A DNA stretch of 64,000 bases, taken from the NCBI GenBank assembly GCA_000023185.1, contig CP001622.1, forward strand, positions 4,192,501 to 4,256,500. Direction: 5' to 3'. Source of the stretch: Rhizobium leguminosarum bv. trifolii WSM1325 (GTDB lineage Bacteria > Pseudomonadota > Alphaproteobacteria > Rhizobiales > Rhizobiaceae). Position 1 is the stretch's first letter. Each line of letters starts with the position of its first letter. The notes beneath the pieces were generated by a model. The model was given only the letters and a program-made list of their open reading frames with translations. It was not told the origin of the DNA and did not search any database. The position numbers and the translations under genes are program-made. Shown here in pieces: positions 59,477 to 64,000 of the stretch.

Positions 59477-62400
59477 TCAGCCTGCGTAGACGACGAGCAG
59501 GTCCTTGGCATCGATCTGATCGCCGGTCCGTACCAGCACTTCGGAAATCGTGCCATCCTTTTCCGCATGCAGCGCCGTTTCCATCTTCATCGCCTCGATC
59601 GAGACGAGCACGTCGCCGGCATTGACGGCCTGGCCGGGCGAGACGAAGACACGGCTGATGACACCCGGCATCGGCGCGCCGACATGAACGGCATTGCCCG
59701 GTTCGGCCTTGCGGCGGACGGCCGCACCCGTCGCCCCATGGGCCCGGTCCGGCACCTTGATGCGGCGCGGCTGGCCATTGAGCTCGAAGAAGATGGTCAC
59801 CATGCCCTGGCTGTCGGTGGCGCTCATCGCCTGGTTGACGATGACGAGCGTCTTGCCGCGCTCGATATCGGCAAACAGTTCCTCGCCGTCCTTGAGACCG
59901 TAGAAATAGGCGGGCGTCGGCAGCACCGAGACCGGGCCGTAGGTATCGGAGGCGAGCGCGAAGTCGGTGAAGACCTTCGGATACATCAGGTAGGAGGCAA
60001 ATTCGAAGTCGCTGACCTCGCGCTCGAGTTTCGTCTCGATAACTTTGCGCTCCGCATCGAGATTAGCCTCCTTGAGCAGCGAGCCGGGGCGCACGGTATA
60101 GGGCTTGTCGCCCTTCAGCGCCTTCTTCTGCAGCGCTTCGGGCCATCCCGACGGCGGCTGGCCGAGATCGCCCTTCAGCATCGAGACCACCGATTCCGGG
60201 AAGGAGACTTCCTTGTCGGGGCTGACGACATCGGCGACCGTCAGGTCCTGGGACACCATCATCAGCGCCATGTCGCCGACGACCTTGGAAGACGGCGTCA
60301 CCTTGACGATATCGCCGAACATCTGGTTGGCGTCGGCATAGGCCTGCGCCACCCGATGCCAGCGGGTCTCGAGGCCGAGCGAGCGGGCCTGTTCCTTGAG
60401 GTTGGTGAACTGGCCGCCCGGCATTTCGTGCAGATAGACTTCGGATGCCGGCCCCTTCAGATCGCTTTCGAAGGCGGCATATTGGTTACGCGCCGCTTCC
60501 CAATAGAAGGAGATACGGCGGATCCATTCCGGATCGAGGCCCGGATCACGCTCCGTACCGCGCAACGCCTCGACGATCGAACCGAGACAGGGCTGCGAGG
60601 TATTGCCGGAAAGTGCGTCCATGGCCGCATCGACGGCATCGACGCCGGCATCGACGGCGGCAAGAACGGTCGCGGCCGCAATACCCGATGTATCATGCGT
60701 GTGGAAATGGATCGGCAGGCTGGTCGCCTCACGCAGCGCCTTGAACAGAACCTTCGCAGCCGCAGGTTTGAGAAGGCCCGCCATATCCTTGAGCGCGATG
60801 ATATGCGCGCCTGCCTTCTCGAGCTCGACTGCAAGATCGGTGTAGTATTTCAGATCGTATTTCGGACGCGCCGAGTTCAGGATATCGCCGGTATAGCAGA
60901 TTGCCGCCTCGCAGAGCTTGTTCTCCTCGGCAATGGCATCCATCGAGACGCGCATGTTCTCCACCCAGTTCAGGCAATCGAACACGCGGAACAGATCGAT
61001 GCCGCCTCTGGCTGCCTGGCGGACGAAATATTTGACGACATTATCGGGATAATTGGTGTAGCCGACGCCGTTGGCGCCGCGCAGCAGCATCTGCAGCAGA
61101 AGGTTCGGGGCGCCCTCACGGATCAGCGCCAGGCGTTCCCACGGATCCTCGGTCAGAAAGCGCATGGAGACGTCAAAGGTCGCGCCGCCCCAGCATTCGA
61201 GCGACAGAAGGTTCGGCAGCGCATGCGCATAGGTGTCGGCAATACGGGCGATGTCATAGGTGCGCATGCGGGTGGCGAGCAGCGACTGGTGGCCGTCGCG
61301 CATCGTCGTGTCGGTCAAAAGCACGCGCTTCTCGTTGCGCATCCATTCGCCGAATTTCTTCGGGCCGAGCGTGTCGAGGAGCTGCTTTGTACCATCCTTG
61401 ACCGCATTGCCGTTGGCGTAGGGAACCACCGGCTCGGCAGCGTTTTCCAGCGGCCTCGGCCTATCCTTGGCCTCGGGATGGCCATTGACGGTGACATCGG
61501 CGAGATAGGTCAGGAGCTTCGTGGCGCGATCCTGGCGCTTGACCTGCTGGAAGAGTTCCGGCGTCGTGTCGATGAAGCGTGTCGTGTAGCTGTTATCCCG
61601 GAATTTCGGATGGCCGATGATCGCTTCGAGGAAGGTCAGGTTGGTTGCCACGCCGCGAATACGGAATTCGCGCAGCGCCCGGTCCATGCGGGCGATCGCT
61701 TCGGATGGATTGGGCGCCCATGCCGTGACCTTGACGAGAAGCGGATCGTAAAAGCGGGTGATGATTGCACCCGAATAGGAGGTGCCGCCATCGAGGCGGA
61801 TGCCGAAACCGGACGCCGAGCGATAGGCGGTGATGCGGCCGTAATCCGGAATGAAATTATGCTCCGGATCTTCCGTGGTGATGCGGCACTGCAGCGCATG
61901 GCCGTTGAGACGGATATCCTCCTGGCGCGGCACGCCCGATTCCGGCGTGCCGATCGCAAAACCGTCGAGGATGTGGATCTGCGCCTTGACGATGTCGATG
62001 CCGGTGACGACTTCGGTCACCGTATGCTCGACCTGGATACGCGGATTGACTTCGATGAAGTAAAATTTGCCGGTATCGGCATCCATCAGATACTCGACGG
62101 TACCGGCGCCGACATAATTGGTCGCGGCCGCGATCTTCAGCGAATAGGCGGCGAGTTCCTGGCGTTGCGCCTCCGAGAGATAGGGCGCTGGCGCGCGCTC
62201 GACGACCTTCTGGTTGCGACGCTGGATCGAGCAGTCACGCTCGAAGAGATGCACGACATTGCCGTGCGTATCGCCGAGAACCTGGCTTTCGACATGGCGG
62301 GCGCGCTCGACGAGCTTTTCCAGATAGACCTCGTCCTTGCCGAAGGCCGCCATCGCCTCGCGTTTGGCTTCCGTCACCTCGCGGGCGAGATCCTTTGGAT

Positions 62401-62941
62401 CGCGGATCGCGCGCATGCCGCGCCCGCCGCCGCCCCAGGAGGCCTTCAGCATGACGGGGTAGCCAATCCCCTCCGCCATCTTCGCCACTTCGGCCATGTC
62501 CTCCGGCAGCGGCCCGGTGGCCGGCACCACGGGAACGCCGACCGAGATCGCCAGGTTGCGCGCCGCAACCTTATTGCCAAGCTGGCGCATCGTATCGGCC
62601 CTCGGGCCGATGAAGATGATGCCGGACTTGTTGCAGGCATCGACGAATTCGGGGCTTTCCGACAGCAGGCCGTAGCCGGGATGGATGGCATCGGCGCCGG
62701 AGAGTTTCGCAACGCGGATCACCTCCTCGATCGACAGATAGCTCTCGATCGGGCCCATGTCCTTGGACAGATGCGGGCCGCGGCCGACCTGGTAGCTCTC
62801 GTCCGCCTTGAAGCGGTGCAGCGCCAGCTTGTCCTCTTCCGCCCAGATCGCCACGGTTTTTATTCCAAGCTCGTTGGCCGCGCGGAACACGCGGATGGCA
62901 ATTTCAGAGCGATTGGCAACGAGAATCTTGGAAATGGGCAA
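59477..62941 (-). CDS. pyc: Pyruvate carboxylase
   Basis: This 1154-residue biotin enzyme has the full single-chain architecture: biotin carboxylase domain (1-460; W-G-G-G-G-R-G-M-R ATP-grasp loop and the E-V-N-P-R-I-Q-V-E-H signature), carboxyltransferase TIM barrel (about 530-830; D-T-T-M-R-D-G-H-Q-S and the metal/Lys site in A-L-K-D-M-A-G), allosteric linker, and C-terminal biotinyl domain with the biotin lysine at Lys1119 in E-A-M-K-M-E-T. It replenishes oxaloacetate from pyruvate. It is monocistronic; expR lies just upstream on the same strand. Confidence 0.98.
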   Translation of the reverse strand: MPISKILVANRSEIAIRVFRAANELGIKTVAIWAEEDKLALHRFKADESYQVGRGPHLSKDMGPIESYLSIEEVIRVAKLSGADAIHPGYGLLSESPEFVDACNKSGIIFIGPRADTMRQLGNKVAARNLAISVGVPVVPATGPLPEDMAEVAKMAEGIGYPVMLKASWGGGGRGMRAIRDPKDLAREVTEAKREAMAAFGKDEVYLEKLVERARHVESQVLGDTHGNVVHLFERDCSIQRRNQKVVERAPAPYLSEAQRQELAAYSLKIAAATNYVGAGTVEYLMDADTGKFYFIEVNPRIQVEHTVTEVVTGIDIVKAQIHILDGFAIGTPESGVPRQEDIRLNGHALQCRITTEDPEHNFIPDYGRITAYRSASGFGIRLDGGTSYSGAIITRFYDPLLVKVTAWAPNPSEAIARMDRALREFRIRGVATNLTFLEAIIGHPKFRDNSYTTRFIDTTPELFQQVKRQDRATKLLTYLADVTVNGHPEAKDRPRPLENAAEPVVPYANGNAVKDGTKQLLDTLGPKKFGEWMRNEKRVLLTDTTMRDGHQSLLATRMRTYDIARIADTYAHALPNLLSLECWGGATFDVSMRFLTEDPWERLALIREGAPNLLLQMLLRGANGVGYTNYPDNVVKYFVRQAARGGIDLFRVFDCLNWVENMRVSMDAIAEENKLCEAAICYTGDILNSARPKYDLKYYTDLAVELEKAGAHIIALKDMAGLLKPAAAKVLFKALREATSLPIHFHTHDTSGIAAATVLAAVDAGVDAVDAAMDALSGNTSQPCLGSIVEALRGTERDPGLDPEWIRRISFYWEAARNQYAAFESDLKGPASEVYLHEMPGGQFTNLKEQARSLGLETRWHRVAQAYADANQMFGDIVKVTPSSKVVGDMALMMVSQDLTVADVVSPDKEVSFPESVVSMLKGDLGQPPSGWPEALQKKALKGDKPYTVRPGSLLKEANLDAERKVIETKLEREVSDFEFASYLMYPKVFTDFALASDTYGPVSVLPTPAYFYGLKDGEELFADIERGKTLVIVNQAMSATDSQGMVTIFFELNGQPRRIKVPDRAHGATGAAVRRKAEPGNAVHVGAPMPGVISRVFVSPGQAVNAGDVLVSIEAMKMETALHAEKDGTISEVLVRTGDQIDAKDLLVVYAG

Positions 62942-63058
62942 AACGGTCTCCTCAGACGTTCAGACGCGGGATTGCTGCACCCGCGAAGGAAATTCTTAAC
63001 TTCTTGTCACAGAAAGTTCAATTTATCTTGCGACTGCGAAATGCAATTTTTCGACATG

Positions 63059-63156
63059 CTGGAGCAACTCCGCGAAAAGTGCGAAGCGGTTTTCCGTTCG
63101 GAGTTGCGCAAAAATAAAAAACCAGAGCAATTCCGCTTCGATGAGAAGCGGAGTTT
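63059..63156. repeat. RIME-type repeat, copy 9 (two hairpins)
   Basis: The first hairpin has GGAGCAACTCCG / CGGAGTTGC arms around the core GAAAAGTGCGAAGCGGTTTTC. The second has GCTTCG / GAAGCGG-type arms. It lies between pyc and expR. Confidence 0.88.
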
Positions 63157-63158
63157 CT

Positions 63159-63914
63159 CTACCTTATCAGGCCATGACGGAAGGCAAGCGCCACCGCATG
63201 CTGCCTGTTTTTCGCCTTCAGCTTGTCCTGTAGGCCGTTCATATACCAGTCGACGGTGTGGTTTGAGATCTTCAGCATCTTGCTGATCTCCATCGAAGTC
63301 ATGCCTTCGGCGAGATAATGCAGGATTTCCATCTCGCGCCGTGTCAGCGGCGTATCGGCCGGCAGCACGGTTTCCAGTGCCTGCGCCTCACCTTTCAGAT
63401 CGAGCAACCGCCAGAAGGCCTTGCGCGCCACCGCCTCCAGCAATGCGATTTCCACCGGCGACAGCTCGATCGGCTTGCCGGCGAGACTAAGGCTGCCGAG
63501 AATGCCGCTGCGTCCGTGGATGGGAAAGATGTAGCCGTCCTCCAACCCGTGCCCGAAGGCATCGACCATCATCTGCTCCATGCGCCGATGATAGGCGTCC
63601 TTGCGGAAGGCCGCCATCGCCTCTCGCCAGCGGAAAGGCCGCTGCGCATGGGCGAGATAGCGCACCATCGGATCGATCAGCGCATATTTTTTCGCGGCAT
63701 ATATTTGCGGCCATTGTTCCGGCCAGCGGCCGGCAAGCGCCGCAGCCCAAGGCTCTGGATTCTGCTGCAGCGGGCTCTGCGGCAAATGGTGCGGCAAGCC
63801 GTAATATTCGAAGCCGCAACCGCGGAGGATCTGCTCCAGTTCGGTGATGACAGCTTCAGGATTTGAGCATTCTTCCAGAATTACAAGCAATTGAATTAAC
63901 GAATTAATATTCAC
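63159..63914 (-). CDS. expR: LuxR-family quorum-sensing regulator ExpR
   Basis: This 251-residue regulator has an N-terminal autoinducer-binding domain (about 20-165) and a C-terminal LuxR helix-turn-helix (about 190-245; L-T-R-R-E-M-E-I-L-H-Y-L-A-E-G and I-S-N-H-T-V-D-W-Y-M). The conserved acyl-homoserine-lactone contacts are all visible: W-P-Q-I-Y with its Trp and Tyr, I-D-P (Asp and Pro) and the Trp in P-F-R-W. The GTG start at 63914 has AAGGGG eight bases upstream; the frame opens earlier at a TTG. In Sinorhizobium expR also lies beside pyc, which supports the name. No luxI-type synthase is in the window. Confidence 0.85.
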   Translation of the reverse strand: MNINSLIQLLVILEECSNPEAVITELEQILRGCGFEYYGLPHHLPQSPLQQNPEPWAAALAGRWPEQWPQIYAAKKYALIDPMVRYLAHAQRPFRWREAMAAFRKDAYHRRMEQMMVDAFGHGLEDGYIFPIHGRSGILGSLSLAGKPIELSPVEIALLEAVARKAFWRLLDLKGEAQALETVLPADTPLTRREMEILHYLAEGMTSMEISKMLKISNHTVDWYMNGLQDKLKAKNRQHAVALAFRHGLIR

Positions 63915-64000
63915 AAAAATGCCCCTTGCCCGGACCTGATGCCGCTGGCGGCTGGTCAAACTGGTCGCGAAACGGTCTTATTCAATAAATGCAGTCTGTA

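Noticed and set aside
4162..63156. Possible CRISPR array from the repeated palindromes
   Set aside because: The copies are scattered through the whole window, have no regular spacers and carry RIME-type arms; no cas gene is present.
59417..63286. 1289-codon open frame on the plus strand opposite pyc
   Set aside because: It is antisense to pyc, has no recognisable domain and simply reflects the high G+C codon use of the real gene.
1..64000. tRNA, rRNA or insertion-sequence genes
   Set aside because: I looked for cloverleaf-like TTC/GTTC arms, rRNA-like stretches and transposase motifs (DDE, HUH) and found none convincing. Two kilobases of uncoding DNA is all that could hide a small RNA.

Overview
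The window looks like chromosomal DNA of a fast-growing Rhizobium (leguminosarum/etli/phaseoli group). The grounds are the high G+C coding style, a pyruvate carboxylase gene beside an ExpR-type LuxR gene, phaA/phaB next to phaR, an RpoH2-type sigma factor, a SAM-II riboswitch on metA, and nine copies of a palindromic intergenic repeat of the RIME (Rhizobium intergenic mosaic element) type. I see no transposase, phage gene, CRISPR array, rRNA or tRNA. This is mostly core chromosome with one accessory-looking island at about 4.4-16.2 kb.

Layout. 0-4.2 kb: a probable lysine/2-oxoadipate catabolism locus (DAO-family oxidase, DUF1338 2-oxoadipate dioxygenase, divergent LysR, stand-alone Lrp/AsnC ligand-binding protein). 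4.4-16.2 kb: a glycosyltransferase facing a seven-gene minus-strand operon: acyl carrier protein, acyl-CoA dehydrogenase homologue, amino acid:carrier-protein ligase, DUF1839, GH2 glycosidase, glycosyltransferase, and a flippase fused to two alpha/beta-hydrolase domains. 16.4-19.3 kb: epmB-epmA divergent from efp, the complete EF-P lysylation set except a hydroxylase. 19.3-23.1 kb: a GntR-controlled amino-sugar operon. 23.2-25.5 kb: galM and the riboswitch-controlled metA. 25.6-34.9 kb: an ABC half-transporter with a decayed ATPase, uup, thiN, a MarR/MFS pair and an M48 lipoprotein protease.

35-41.5 kb: rpoH2, carD, fdxA, and an S4-domain protein with a SUV3-like helicase. 41.5-42.3 kb: an 810-bp gene-free region holding three 54-bp repeats and an unusual density of GANTC (CcrM methylation) sites. 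42.3-46.5 kb: small envelope proteins, then phaB-phaA and divergent phaR (polyhydroxybutyrate). 46.6-52.7 kb: rpmF, a GST, a 2H phosphoesterase, mtgA, ispA, hisC and ispG. 52.8-58.6 kb: MFS and EamA transporters, a DeoR regulator and a polar amino-acid ABC transporter. 58.7-64 kb: an FMN reductase, pyc and expR.

The most promising undescribed system is the carrier-protein operon. An aminoacyl group is probably loaded on a dedicated carrier protein by a tRNA-synthetase-like ligase, possibly modified by an acyl-CoA dehydrogenase homologue whose usual catalytic Glu appears absent, and then perhaps transferred to a saccharide handled by the glycosyltransferases and exported by the flippase fusion. 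Second is the triple 54-bp GANTC-rich repeat upstream of the helicase. All functional statements rest on reading motifs and gene order by eye; no database search was run.
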